A stretch of DNA of 64,000 bases from Bolinopsis microptera (Eukaryota; Ctenophora; Tentaculata; Lobata; Bolinopsidae). The DNA lies in contig NC_087074.1 of the NCBI RefSeq assembly GCF_026151205.1, positions 5,146,001 to 5,210,000 of the forward strand. The letters are read 5' to 3'. Both the position numbers and the translations under genes were made by a program. Shown here in pieces: positions 37,601-48,720 of the stretch (position 1 is the stretch's first letter; each line of letters starts with the position of its first letter). The notes below the pieces were generated by a model, which was not told the origin of the DNA, made no database searches, and worked only from the letters and a program-made list of their open reading frames with translations.

Positions 37601-39270
37601 GCATTGTAGTGTTTAGTAGGGAGCATCACGGCTCTCGAAAAACAAAGCAATGAAGTGAAACAAAGCAAATAACTGGTGAAAACTAAATGAACATAATTGA
37701 TGTTTCGGCACTCATTGGCATTTTACTAAGATTGCAGATTGCAGAAAATTACAAGGGCCTCACTAGAGTAGGTGAGCCCAATAATAGGAACTACAACAAG
37801 TAAACCCAACCTGGCCAAACTTAGTAGTTTAATAGAATAACAAAATAGGATGTAGATCAGGCCAGAATGGTAACCTAGGTATCACACTGTGAGATCTAGA
37901 ATCGGAGAGATGTCACGTATCTACTTTACTAATATTCATCTATATATTATAATAATTTAATTTATTCATTTATTTCCGACTAGAGGGCGTGATCAAGAAC
38001 CCAAAAACTCAAGTTGATTGATATCCAACCGTTTCTGGTCCGACAGCCGATACCCCACACCGGTCAACATTATTGCCAATAATGTTAAGAGTTCGGCTTC
38101 ATGGGTACCTGGCACGTTCAAAATCAAATATCTAACTTCCACGTCTCTATAATCTTCTCTAAAAACATACGGTCCACTCTAGGCTTGATCACTGAACTCC
38201 CACAAGGTACATGTATTTTGATTACCATTAATTGTACTTGTATTTAAAATCAAGCTATATGTTTTACTCTCCCAGAGACCTGACAATTTTGATGGATTCT
38301 GTGGAACAATTCCACTTACCTTCGTTCCGGGGGTGAAAGGAAGAGATATTAGTAACGATCCTGGTCTCACCATTCCTGGTAAGTCACTAGCCTCCAGTCA
38401 TCTGGTAGCTAATTAGCTGGAATGGTTGTTCTGAATAGGTTTTGCATAGACTAAAATACCTGCTATTACATTATACTTCTTTCAGCAATGTTTAATACTG
38501 TTCGTAACATAATACACACTGATACCTACATACTACATAGTACTACCTAGTACTACATAGTACTACATAGTACTACATAGTACTACATAGTACCTACACA
38601 GTACACAGTACATAGTACATAGTACACACTACTACTAACTGCAGTAACTAGTAAACCTTCTTCCCCAGCTCTGAGTGATAAATGTGCAGCACCACAGTTT
38701 GGAGCACCTACATGTGACAATCCAGAAATACCCAGTCAAGTCAGGGAAGCTTTCACTAACAAGTCAGTTCGCGGACATCCATTCTGGCCAAATGTCTCAA
38801 TTATAAGTTATGATTTCATTGGTTTAATAATTATAGTTAACGTTTATGCTTAAAGTGTGGTTAAAGTTCTGCTACTTCAGTATGGCAGTAGCATCCTGTG
38901 TTGAAAAGATCCCAATAACTACCTACCTGGAACGAGCGATACAAGACACGTGTAGCTGCGATCACAGGAGTGATCACAATTACTGCTTCTGTAATGTCCT
39001 CTTCTCGTATCTGGAAGATTGCAGACAGGATGATGTTGATGTTGATGTTAGCTTCGCTGATGTTGAGGATCTATGCAGTAAGTCACTTGCCATGCACCCA
39101 AATAAGCCTTAAGAGGGCCCACCACTATAAGTTATGAACACGTTAGATTACACATATATATAATGTGCTAGTGATTTAGATGATGTAATTAAATTTCAAA
39201 TGTATTTACTTTTCAGGAAAATCGTTCCACAAAGACGTTTTCAAATCAGAGGGAATCAGCTTTTATAACC
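31687..39270 (+). CDS. Extracellular Ig, follistatin/Kazal and VWD domain protein (3' end not found)
   Basis: Exons with GT-AG borders and consistent phases: 31687-31805, 31916-31999, 33629-33690, 33891-34023, 34408-34490, 34779-34862, 35012-35092, 36047-36149, 36997-37115, 37263-37384, 38276-38378, 38669-38762, 38881-39077, 39217-39270 (about 479 codons). Exons 1-3 give an Ig domain (VLSCKVRGEPP ... HEGVYKCQAES). Exons 4-5 give a Cys-rich follistatin/Kazal-like unit (DPCEGKVCG ... PICAEERTFC). Exons 6-11 give a VWD domain (HVTKFNGDYFTFKG, ACPYK, CG, KSITM, ILGNG, FDGFCG), and exons 12-14 a C8-like Cys-rich part. Exons 6 and 7 are related alternatives. The role is probably adhesive or secreted matrix/mucus-like; exact family not recognised. 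The 5' end may begin at the signal-peptide exon 29286, and downstream exons after 39270 were not identified. Confidence 0.8.
32075..33003. mobile_element. Foldback element (929 bp) with CTAGCGTCAT-type internal repeats
   Basis: Starts GGACCTTTACTGATAGTT and ends with its inverse AACTATCAGTAAAGGTCC. Almost the whole length is one inverted repeat around a centre near 32540, built of 10-bp units such as CTAGCGTCAT and CGCTAGATGA. The arms also carry a matched spacer (AAGTGCACGGCACCTTTCGA at 32222 and its complement near 32826). It lies in an intron of the VWD gene between the second and third Ig exons and has no coding capacity. Confidence 0.93.
33009..33287. mobile_element. Second, internally deleted foldback copy (279 bp)
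   Basis: Has the same termini as the 929-bp copy and lies head to tail after a 5-bp spacer GGATT. Together the pair is flanked by the perfect 8-bp duplication ATTGGATT (32067-32074 and 33288-33295). The spacer is the 3' part of the same octamer, so the two copies probably shared or reused one target site. The 8-bp duplication points to hAT-type mobilisation. Confidence 0.92.
35498..35540. repeat. Perfect 20-bp inverted repeat with 3-bp loop
   Basis: GAGTACTGTATTTGATAAAT, loop CAA, then its exact complement. It lies in the intron between VWD exons 35012-35092 and 36047-36149. It could form a hairpin in the pre-mRNA; no protein-coding or element context was recognised. Confidence 0.9.
36171..36815. 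repeat. 28-bp minisatellite in a VWD intron, about 23 copies
   Basis: Unit CCAACAATCTTCACTCACTT plus TCCTATCT repeats every 28 bases. Copies differ mainly at T/C positions (CTTCACTC versus CCTCACTC) and in the CATAT/CCTAT segment. It follows the exon ending at 36149 by about 20 bases. Confidence 0.95.
37120..37230. repeat. Short GTAACCATAGTAACAGTGAT repeat
   Basis: Three to four imperfect copies of about 24-30 bp, including GTAACCATGGTAAC, which also fits the RFX X-box pattern. It lies in the short intron between the VWD exons at 36997 and 37263. Confidence 0.6.
38530..38635. repeat. 11-bp TAGTACTACA-type minisatellite
   Basis: Repeated CATAGTACTAC and CATAGTACACA units directly upstream of the exon at 38669. 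The duplicated segment at 42240-43294 carries a shorter version (42265-42390). Confidence 0.85.
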
Positions 39271-41126
39271 GTAAGTTTTTGTTGTGAGGATACATTTTAC
39301 AGATTTAGTAACCACAGTAATGGGTCTATAGTATATACTTACTTATGTGCACGTGTGCGTTGGGGTTACCGGTTTGATGTGTGCAGGTGATCCTTGTTGA
39401 TACCAACAATTACAGGAGGAAGATTGTATAAAAGCAAGAAATAGGCACGAGACATTGAAGATGTAAATGTACTGGAGCTTCTAAACAGGAGCTATCGGTT
39501 ACGTGCACTATAGATTAAACCACGTGACCAACCAAACAGATCGGTGATAACAAGCTATTGACAGTTTTAAATAAACATGGAAGAGGACGAATTTCCGGAA
39601 CAGTTTGCAAGTTAACACTTAACATGGCAAATTGGCACGATGCTAACCGGCTATTAACCGTTTTATAAATGTTGATGAATTCGTGGTTTACAATATATAC
39701 ATGATACAGCCAAATGTCTCTATACCAGGTTACTGTCTATACCGTGTACCTCGATATACCGAGCCTCTTCTTTGCCAAAACTTTGATAAATTAGCTCGTT
39801 TAGTGAAAGAATTTTGACTTACCATAGCTCACTTATATCGCACTTGATGAGTGATTTCAGAACAAATCAAGTTGTATTGCATCACAATACGACAGAAGGT
39901 TACAGATACTGGGCCGGGGTTTACCTCTATACACCTGATTTTTCTATACCGGACACTTTTCGATTCCCCACAACAGACCTGGAATATAGACTGTAGAGTA
40001 ATATTTGCATTATTTTGCAAATATATATTGTTTTCACTAAATTAGGTTTAATTGAATAGCCTAGGATGACATCTTGTATCATTTGATAAAGTTTTTGTTT
40101 TCCTTTGCGGTGTTTGGAGTCCGAGTACATTACTTGATTGGAATGTTAAAACGATATTATTCATTAATTTTAATACCGTTCAGTGTTTGATAATTTTCTA
40201 TATCTGTATTCTGTTTGACTAAGTACCAAATCTTTGTTAGGTGAAATTAAAACAACATTACTTCACATTTATTTTGGTTTGGATTGACGTGTCCGTTGGA
40301 CAATTTATGACAATAATCGATTCATATAAATTTGAATCTATCTGCTTGCAGCCTAGTAGAGCTTATATTTTATCGACCAATCGTTTGATCAGGGAATTAT
40401 GCCGGATATAATATTGAAACTTGATTCAGAGAGTAGTAGTTTGGATAGTATTTTAACAACCAACTAGGGTCTGTGACAAAACTTGTGAGGGGTCGCAAAA
40501 TCCAAGCGACCACCGGTACTCGCAGGATAGATATTTGATTGAAATAAATTTTCATTATGCCCATATCTTGCTCGTTTGTGGCTATTAAAGCAAAAAAACC
40601 AAACATGCCCGATCAAGTTTCACAAATATATCAGGCAGAACCCCTGCTCAGATGTGCCACGAATGAAATTATAGGTTTTTAAAGTGCAAATGGAAAGGGA
40701 TTGTATGCTTTTATTGTATTTATATTCACGATTTGTATTTTTGTTATATCAAAAGAAGGCTGATGACCTTAATCATCAAATTTTAAAGTTCAATATGCAT
40801 AAGCAAAAACATGGTTGTTTTTGTTCTATTGAAATCCTTCTGCGAACAATTGATCGTTAGCAACTATTAATTAATCAAATGCGCTTATTTTCATAACAGA
40901 GAGCAGTAATATTCAATTACTTGCTTTCTGCGAAAAGTCTCCTATATCATGCTTTTTAAATAATAAGTTGCCTAGAAAATTAGGATATATCCTCTCGACT
41001 CTCTGCCAATTGAGTAGTTGAGTGGTGCAATGTTTATTAGTCGCATACTGAATACTGAATTTGATTGAAGAAATTTTGATATTCCTCTTTTATTGCGACA
41101 AAGTAAAATGCTCTTCTATTATTAGG
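39271..41126. other. Region without recognisable gene
   Basis: I searched for downstream exons of the VWD gene here and saw none with convincing splice sites and cysteine pattern. Short overlapping open frames at 39814-40130 on both strands show no homology that I recognise. Confidence 0.45.
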
Positions 41127-41139
41127 TCACAATCCGGAA

Positions 41140-42239
41140 TATATTTCAATGTACAACATTGTCATCAGCCTGAAAATATACATACATGCTACATGAAGAG
41201 GTCTCCTCCTAGTCGTGGAGTGGCCTGCATCACACACATCTCTTCTACGGCGTAACATGTTCCTCCATTCCACTCGCTTTAGAGCCAACTGTTTTACTGC
41301 ATCTCTGCTGATGTTATCGACACCTGTAAATTCAGCCGCATCCTCGAGTACACATGCCATCCAGCCTTTGCAGGGTCGTCCTCTCGGTCTCTTTCCATAG
41401 TTTGGTTTCCAATCCAGTAAGAAATTGGGAAACCGCGTCTCTGGCATTCTGACAACATGTCCGTACCACCTTAGTCTAGCCGCACCGATGAAAGTTTCGA
41501 TAGACTTAATTCCAGCACGCCTGAGAACTTCTTCATTGGAGACATGGAAGAACCACTTTATCTTCAAGATTCTTCTCAGGGAGGTTTGATGGAAGACCTC
41601 AAACCGTTTCATCTGCTTCTTTGTTGTGTTCCAGACTTCAGCTCCATATAACAGAATGGTAATAACAGCAGCCTTGTAGATACTGATCTTGGTGGGCGTT
41701 CTTATAGTTCGACTGTTCCATATCTTCCAAAGCTGATGGAACGCAACATTAGCACGCTGAATCCTGATGTCAAGATCTCGGTCAATGGTACCATCCCAAT
41801 TGATGTCGGCACCAAGATAAACAAAGTTGCTGACCTGTTCAACAGGTTCTCCCTCCACTGTTAGCTTTATACTGTCTCATTCGGTGTAAGGTCGCTGGGA
41901 CGCACACTTGCTGATCACCATGCATTGTGTCTTTTTAGCGTTGATGCTGGGTTAAACCAAGAAACTTATTGTTTCATTGGTTTAACCCAGCATAAGAGGT
42001 GTAATAAGCTATAAGATCAGTGGACTCTTGCAGCCCTTCTTCAGTATTGTCCATCACTGCCAGATCATCAGCATAGTCACTACCCATGATAACTTTTTCA
42101 TCTGCACCCTTTAGTTCCTTTTGCAGTACAGCACCATGACTGATTGCCTTGTGAACCTCGGCCAAAAAGATTCCAAAGTTCAGACAAAATTAAATACAAG
42201 AGGGCCCTGGATATCACCCTGTCCAGTGCCTGAATTAAC
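41140..42239 (-). pseudogene. LINE ORF2 fragment, C-terminal half
   Basis: On the minus strand it resumes the reverse transcriptase at VNSGTGQGDIQGP, then YADDLAVM (the catalytic YADD box). After a further break comes the C-terminal domain (FVYLGADINWDG, AEVWN, RLRWYGHVVRMPE, KRVEWRNMLRRR). A one-base frameshift lies near 42190, and a 34-base insertion breaks the YAGLN-INAKK region at about 41950-41985. It is non-functional. Confidence 0.88.
41946..41995. repeat. Inverted micro-duplication in the LINE
   Basis: ATGCTGGGTTAAACCAA is followed 16 bases later by its exact complement TTGGTTTAACCCAGCAT. Compared with the expected LINE reading YAGLN-INAKK, about 34 bases copying the neighbouring LINE sequence in reverse have been inserted. 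Confidence 0.8.
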
Positions 42240-43294
42240 AGAGAACCAATCAGACATTTCACCATTAAGTACATTAAGTACATAGTACTACATAGTACAC
42301 ACTATTACATAGTACTACATAGTACACACTATTACTAACTGCATAGTACTACATAGTACCTACACAGTACATAGTACACACTATTACTAACTACAGTAAC
42401 TAGTAAACCTTCTTCCCCAGCTCTGAGTGATAAATGTGCAGCACCACAGTTTGGAGCACCTACATGTGACAATCCAGAAATACCCAGTCAAGTCAGGGAG
42501 GCTTTCACTAACAAGTCAGTTCACGGACATCCATTCTGGCCAAATGTCTCAATTATAAGTTATGATTTCATTGGTTTAATAATTATAGTTAACGTTTATG
42601 CTTAAAGTGTGGTTCAGAAAAGTCATTGTGGCACTCGGGTCCTTGGTATTGTCGTCGGTATATTGTCCATTACCTACGTTCTGCTTTCATAGTTTAAACA
42701 ATAGTGAGTTCTAAATATACAGCTTTAAACCGACTAAGTATGAATGAATGAAATACCTGACAATCTAACGTCCTCATGATCATGTGATCGCCGCATGAGG
42801 TTCTGTAAATGCGCAGGGCACCTTCAAGCTTATATTATTCACCTTACTGAGGCAGTCAACCAACGCGCGGCTTTATTTTTATGATATGATATGTTTTGAT
42901 TGTTATTAATAAATACCAAAATTTAAATTTGTTTTCCTAAAGTTCTGCTACTTCAGTATGGCAGTAGCATCCTGTGTTGAAAAGATTCCAATAACTACCT
43001 ATCTGGAACGAGCGATACAAGACACGTGTAGCTGCGATCACAGGAGTGATCACAATTACTGCTTCTAATTCTGTAATGTCCTCTTCTCGTATCTGGAAGA
43101 TTGCAGACAGGATGATGTTGATGTTAGCTTCGCTGATGTTGAGGATCTATGCAGTAAGTCACTTGCCAAGCCACCAAATAAGCCTTAAGAGGGCCCACCA
43201 CTATAAGTTATGAACACGTTAGATTACACATATTATATATATGTGCTAGTGATTTAGATGATGTAATTAAATTTCAAATGTATTTACTTTTCAG
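42240..43294 (+). pseudogene. Inserted duplicate of two VWD-gene exons, flanked by 8-bp target duplication
   Basis: The segment copies 38.5-39.2 kb: exon copies at 42421-42514 (from 38669-38762) and 42957-43153 (from 38881-39077), with their splice sites. The second exon copy carries a 6-base insertion that creates an in-frame TAA (YCF-stop) and a 6-base deletion in the DV repeat, so it cannot encode the domain. Its intron has about 330 extra bases relative to the source. It splits the minus-strand LINE exactly: joining the flanks restores AVRVNSGTGQGD, and GAATTAAC is duplicated at 42232-42239 and 43295-43302. Confidence 0.88.
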
Positions 43295-43610
43295 GAATTA
43301 ACCCTGACAGCACTCATGATTCCGTTGAAGAATTCCTGAAAGATTCTAATATATTTCTCAGGAAGTCCATAGTGTCTCATGCTTGACCAAATAAACTCTC
43401 TTCTGATGGAATCAAACGCTGCCTTAAAATCAATTAAATTAACATAAAGTGGAATGCTAAACTCAATGCAGTTGTGAATAATGGTGCGGATGGAATAAAT
43501 CTGATCAATACATGAGCGGCCCAGCACCTTGGACTGGATGACGTATCCTTCAATCTCATTCCTCAGAAGACGAGCTTTGAGGTCTCTTAAGTTTGTTTAT
43601 GTAAATTTTA
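43295..43610 (-). pseudogene. LINE ORF2 fragment, N-terminal part of reverse transcriptase
   Basis: The minus strand reads GRSCIDQIYSIRTI, PLYVNLIDFKAAFDSIRRE (RT motif A with catalytic Asp), HYGLPEKYI and ends GIMSAVRVNS at the insertion junction. It is contiguous with the fragment at 41140-42239 once the 1,055-bp insert is removed. Upstream endonuclease sequence is absent. Confidence 0.88.
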
Positions 43611-43667
43611 TAGATAATTTATTGTAGCTTTTATAATGTGTAAAATTTTACGGACGAAATGATCCCA

Positions 43668-43800
43668 GGGGGGACTCCCAACCCACCGCCTCGGCGGGTA
43701 GTTGATACACCCTTCACAAGCAAGAGCCACTTTGGTCTACTTGCTGTGAGGTGTATCAGCTACATAGGTTGGGGGTCCCCCCTTTTTTTTTAATTTTTTT
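43668..43800. repeat. Imperfect inverted repeat with GGGGGACTCCCAACC ends
   Basis: AGGGGGGACTCCCAACC near 43667 pairs imperfectly with GGTTGGGGGTCCCCCC near 43769. Inner segments (GTTGATACACC and GGTGTATCAGC) also pair. It may be a small MITE or hairpin; no target duplication was identified. Confidence 0.55.
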
Positions 43801-45139
43801 TTTAATACATGAGCGGTTCCGTCTGAACCCACACTGATTTTCCCTAAGAAGACACTCCAATTCAACGCCTGAAAATATGCATAAATAAAATTTAATAACT
43901 AAAGGCAAAAATTGTCAAAAATTATACAAAATTTAATATATCAGTGCAAAAGTTATCAACTTTAATCCAGGGTTGTGAAATACGTGTTTTACGGTTTTTT
44001 GAATTGGAGCGGTTTTACGTTTTTTAAACAGGTTTTTGCGTATTTATTTTTAAAACGTTGTGATTTATACGGAAATTTACAATCTTTTGACGGTCACCGA
44101 CTACCAGTAAACGAATCAGCGAAGTAGGAACACTGAGGACTGGGCCACAATCACATAATTATAAGCAGATTGCAGTCTTCAGTTACACTGTACACTTACA
44201 TTCCTATTAAAACTGCAAAGTATCGAAACGATCCATCACATATCCTCATTACTCACTTTATTATTGTAGTTAAGCGAACATTCCAGACTTTGTTATATTA
44301 TACCGTCAGATTATATGTGTAGCAGCTAAGCAAACGTGCGAGATTGTAGCGCGATGCGTTCGGTTTCACTAATTCACTCGCCATGGATTATAGGAAACGC
44401 GCGCTATTTTGTTTTCGCATTGGATATAAAGATGACCAATGATGTTACAGTGTTTAAGTCACGTGCGCGTGATATAGCGCGCTGGCGTGTGATTGAGATC
44501 AGATACAAACTTTTGTTCCTTCCTCTTTTTCACTGCCTTCTGATAAACCTATTGCCTGCAGTTTGTTGAATATCTCTGTCATTTGCCTTAAAGTGATACC
44601 CTTATCATAAGCTTTTTTTATGGTTTCAATGTCATGAGAGCTACATGCATCCAAGAAAAATGTATGATTTTAGTACTTTTCTATGTGGCACTATTTACTG
44701 TTTCGTATTTTGCATTGTCGACCAGGACTAAAACCAATGTAACACCGAGTTGTAAACCTGACTAGAAAACATAATTAAAGAAAGTACCGCAACCTCGCAC
44801 GTTAATGTTTAATTTTGAACCTTAAAACTATTGAAAAGTTTAGAATCATTGCAGCCATTTCTACTGTCATTATGCGACCAACTCTTTAGTCCCACTAGTC
44901 GACTAGTATTATTCAATTATAAATATCTCCGGGATTTCGACGCGGGATCATATTATCACTCAGCCCGGCCCGCTGTTAGATAAACATCTCAAGGTGATAT
45001 CATCCCGCCCCGGAAATTTGTATAAACCCGGCCCGCTTTTTAGTCGTAACTGATGTTTATCATTCAATTCTCCGACTTACAATAATCAATGATACTGCTG
45101 ATTAGAACTCGATAATAGTAGAACAGTTAGACGCGCGAT

Positions 45140-45223
45140 CACGTGGGCGCGTCACGTGCGTACCACGTGCCACCAATAGCATACGCCGAGTCTATACCGC
45201 GTGACACGAAAGCGCACCACGTG
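45140..45223. promoter_or_regulatory. Cluster of four CACGTG motifs
   Basis: CACGTG occurs at 45140-45145, 45153-45158, 45164-45169 and 45218-45223 in a locally GC-rich stretch. It lies about 200-270 bases upstream of the possible first exon at 45417, so promoter function is a reasonable but unproven inference. Confidence 0.45.
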
Positions 45224-45416
45224 ATATGAAACATCGTAACCGTCCACTTCTTTTACACGCAAATTCCTGGGAACGTCGCCAAAGCAGCTAATTCTTGGAA
45301 TTTCTCCAACGCGTGGCGTGAGAAGTTGGCGACTAGCCAGCTACCCTTGTCCGTGCCCTAAAAATAGTATTGTTTTGCTTGCTCTCCTTCCAGCTCGTTC
45401 AAGCTATTGCTCCACT

Positions 45417-45473
45417 ATGACAGATCGGTTTGACATTCAGATTGATGAACTGCTTTCCAATCGTGTTTCTAAA
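45417..45473 (+). CDS. Possible first coding exon inside the 13.6-kb element
   Basis: ATG opens a 19-codon frame (MTDRFDIQIDELLSNRVSK) ending at a possible donor AAA|GTATAA in phase 0. Without splicing, a stop follows after one more codon. The exon at 55968 also begins in phase 0, so the two could belong together across the LINE, but no intermediate exon or transcript evidence is available. Short and tentative. Confidence 0.25.
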
Positions 45474-45545
45474 GTATAAATCCCTTGTCGAAATCGCCGG
45501 AGATAATTATAATCCATAAACACTTCACGCTCAGGGCTAAATAAA

Positions 45546-45682
45546 TGTAATCCCTCAGCTGGCGCTTCGGGATTACATATTAACACAAAACTCGTGCGCT
45601 GCGCGCACTCGTATGTGTTTATCAGATCATCCCGCTAGCGCGGGATGATCTGTTATATAAACCCTTTGCGTGGCGGGTTTAT
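45546..45682. repeat. Row of hairpins
   Basis: Three clear inverted repeats follow each other: TGTAATCCC/GGGATTACA (45546-45577), a perfect 30-bp palindrome CAGATCATCCCGCTA/TAGCGCGGGATGATCTG core (45623-45652), and ATAAACCC/GGGTTTAT (45657-45682). An imperfect one (AACACA...TGTGTT with GCGC core) lies between the first two. The function is unknown; such rows may be transposon subterminal structures. Confidence 0.75.
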
Positions 45683-45842
45683 GTTATTTTAATAGTGTGG
45701 TGTGCCCTAATTCATGAGGAAGTAGCCAGCTGATATTATGAAGTCGTGTTACGGTTATACTTGAGTGTAATTAATTGGAAGATGTTAAACATTTTGTGAC
45801 TTTATCCACCTCTTCCACTCGATCGGAGTTAAAAGATGTAGG

Positions 45843-46199
45843 ACCTCCCTCCCTCCCTCCCTCCCTCCCTCCCTCCCTCCCTCCCTCCCTCCCTCCCTCC
45901 CTCCCTCCCTCCCTCCCTCCCTCCCTCCCTCCCCCCCTCCCTCCCTCCCTCCTTCCCTCCCTCCCTCCCTCCCTCCCTCCCTCCCTCCCTCCCTCCCTCC
46001 CTCCTCCCTCCCTCCCTCCCTCCCTCCCTCCCTCCCTCCCTCCCTCCCTCCCTCCCTCCCTCCCTCCCTCCCTCCCTCCCTCCCTCCCTCCCTCCCTCCC
46101 TCCCTCCCTCCCTCCCTCCCTCCCTCCCTCCCTCCCTCCCTCCCTCCCTCCCTCCCTCCCTCCCTCCCTCCCTCCTTCCCTCCCTCCCTCCTTCCCTCC
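45843..46199. repeat. CCCT tetranucleotide microsatellite
   Basis: About 355 bases of CCCT with a few interruptions (CCCCCC near 45930, CTTCC near 45952, a phase slip near 46004). Long open frames on both strands here (Pro/Ser/Leu or Gly/Arg/Glu repeats) are by-products. Confidence 0.97.
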
Positions 46200-46949
46200 A
46201 TCCCTCTGGTTCCATGATCGGGAAGCAACCTTACTTGAATGGTATTTGGAGATATATCTCTAGGATAATCTTGGTTTAAGCTTTTTGATGTGTAATACAT
46301 AGATTCGGGTGTAGGAACCAAGGCTCCTATTTGTTCTTTTAGAGCTCCACATTTGGAAATTATGAATTTGAGTGTACTCAGTGTTATAGTTGTTTGGCGT
46401 CAGCTAGACTGGCTTAAGTGGTCCGCACCCGACTAACAGCCAGTTAGTCGGGCAGCGTGACTGCTATTCGATAGCTTATTGGCCAGATTGCGTGTCACGT
46501 GGTACCCTACAGAACAGACGTGTGTTCAAGTTAATTTGCAGTAGAAATTCAACTGGGATGTTCGGTTTATTCTTCTTTGTTACTCCCTGTTGGCATTCTT
46601 GATCAGCGCTAATCTCGAGGGTACCAATTACCACCATTATATATTACTGCTTTCCACTATTTGGCTTTGACTGAGAGGATTCAGAATGACATCAAGACCT
46701 AAAAACCTTAGGTTCTTAACTCGACTCAGGATTGTTGATTTTCTGGTCAATTTCCTGGCTTTTCAACTGGTTGCTGGGGTAATTTCATTGGATCCTCCTG
46801 TCCGGGACTCCGGACAGTAATAATGGCAAGTTTGTTACTATGTATTACTGATATGGACACGTTCATTGAAGTTTGAGGAAATTGGTAAATTTCTATAACA
46901 GCGTTTTTGACGATAGTGGTTTAATTTTAACATATATTAATCTAGCGTG

Positions 46950-48720
46950 TTCATAAGTTCTGAACATTAGCCACGTGACCCATACTCCCATATGCACTGC
47001 TCAAAAATAAAATGTATTGCTTTTAGGCACTATTATGTAAAGAATGTCACATTTTTGTGACATTGTTTACCATAGCTGCCCAATTAGCATTTTTTGGTCT
47101 AAAATATAGTAGATTAGGTCAATCTAACAATTATGATACAATGTAGGCCTAAAGGGCAGTGATCGAACGGCTTTAAGGCAACATTTCGTAAACTTTGTCA
47201 CACTCAGAATACGAGACCTCTTTTCTACTGTGAGGTGTCCTCAAAACCCTTTCAACTCATTATTTGATAGTTCTTCTGCCAATCATAGCCATAAAATATG
47301 TTGTTTTGAAAAGTTAACAAATACATGCACTTGGCTATTGGGAAATGATGTAAATTCTGTCACATTATATGGAATTTGAAATTCTGGGTGAATTTCCGAA
47401 ATCACTGATTTTGGTTTGGAAGGCGGGAAAACTATATATATGAGGACGATACACGGATACAGTTGATTGAAGTATAGGGCAGTTGATGTAAACATCGTCA
47501 CAAAATGATACGAAATCGTAAATGGACACGTTTATGTTGAAGTTTAAGGATATTAATAAACCAAAAAATATAGCGTGTTCAGAAGTTCTGGACATTAGCC
47601 ACGTGACGAAATTCACTATTTCTGCCCCAAAAGTATAATTTCAATGTGATGAAAAATGGGCATGGGTTTCTATATTTCCTTCATCTCTAAATTATTCATT
47701 TCAAACTATAATTAGGACTGTTGATGTGAAAGAAAATGTATCTAAATTTTACAATGACGTATGTGACGAAATTTACATTTCTTGACCCTATTTTGAAGAA
47801 CCATACCCCGATTAGAATTCAATATTCTTCCAGGAATTATTGGTAGGTTATTTTTCAGCAAATCAGAACTCGAGTTGAACAATGCTGAGTTTAATATCAC
47901 TAATTTACCGAAATGTGACGAAATTTACTTTTCCTGCCCCAACAGTATAATTTCAATGTGATGAAAAATGGGCATGGGTTTCTATATTTCCTGTATAATA
48001 AGGGCAGTTGATATGAAAGAAAATCTATCTAACTAATGCAATGGCTGATGTGACGAAATTTACATTTCTTGCCCCTATTTTGAAGAATCATACCTCAATT
48101 AGTATATAATGTCACTTTATCACCATCAATATGTCGATAAATTAGTTATTTTGTCAACACGGAGCAAATAAAGTTGTAATATTTTTTTTGTGACGAAATT
48201 TACAAATTTTTACCCTGTTCAGGTGTTGAAATTTATCCAATGTTAACATATCACTGCTATATAATAATTTATATGACCGGCGTATGGTTGAAATATTGTT
48301 AATTGATTCATAGTACGTAATATAGGGTGTTTAAGTTGGTATACTAATATTTACTCAATTTCACACATGTTGAGATATCATACAAATTTATGTGACTAAA
48401 TTTACCTATTTCTGCCTTCTGTATTTGTATTTGCCTATAACAATGAAATATGTGAACAATTCCAAACACATTCAGCTCACAAAATAATGGTAGACTATTC
48501 GGCATTTCTTGTCAGGATGTCATAAACATCCCTCATATAAATTTCTTAAATGTGTGACGGAGTTTACATGGTGCTACCATTTAAGGAAAAAAGTCGCTAA
48601 ATATGTAGATAATAGTCATATACAGCTATTCTATGAATTGGAAATTCGAAAATTTGGTCAAACACGGCAACAAGGGGTCCATTTAAGGAAAAAAGTCGCT
48701 AAATTTTTTCATACTTTCAA
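46950..48720. repeat. Dispersed GTGACGAAATTTAC motif family, left block
   Basis: A roughly 14-base motif recurs every 100-200 bases: forms of GTAAATTCTGTCAC (47195, 47349, 47490) in the first third and GTGACGAAATTTAC (47602, 47760, 47914, 48050, 48190, 48393, 48556) after it, with TTCTGCCCC-like sequence often following. Longer copied segments include GAACATTAGCCACGTGAC (about 46960 and 47590), TATAATTTCAATGTGATGAA (47635 and 47946) and CCATTTAAGGAAAAAAGTCG (48578 and 48679). No coding signal. Confidence 0.7.

Noticed and set aside
42957-43153. Treating the second exon copy as a functional continuation of the VWD gene
   Set aside because: A 6-base insertion introduces an in-frame TAA and the copy sits inside a LINE with a target duplication.
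45775-46321. Long open frames on both strands over the CCCT microsatellite
   Set aside because: A tetranucleotide repeat lacking stop codons is open in every frame; composition is only Pro/Ser/Leu or Gly/Arg/Glu.
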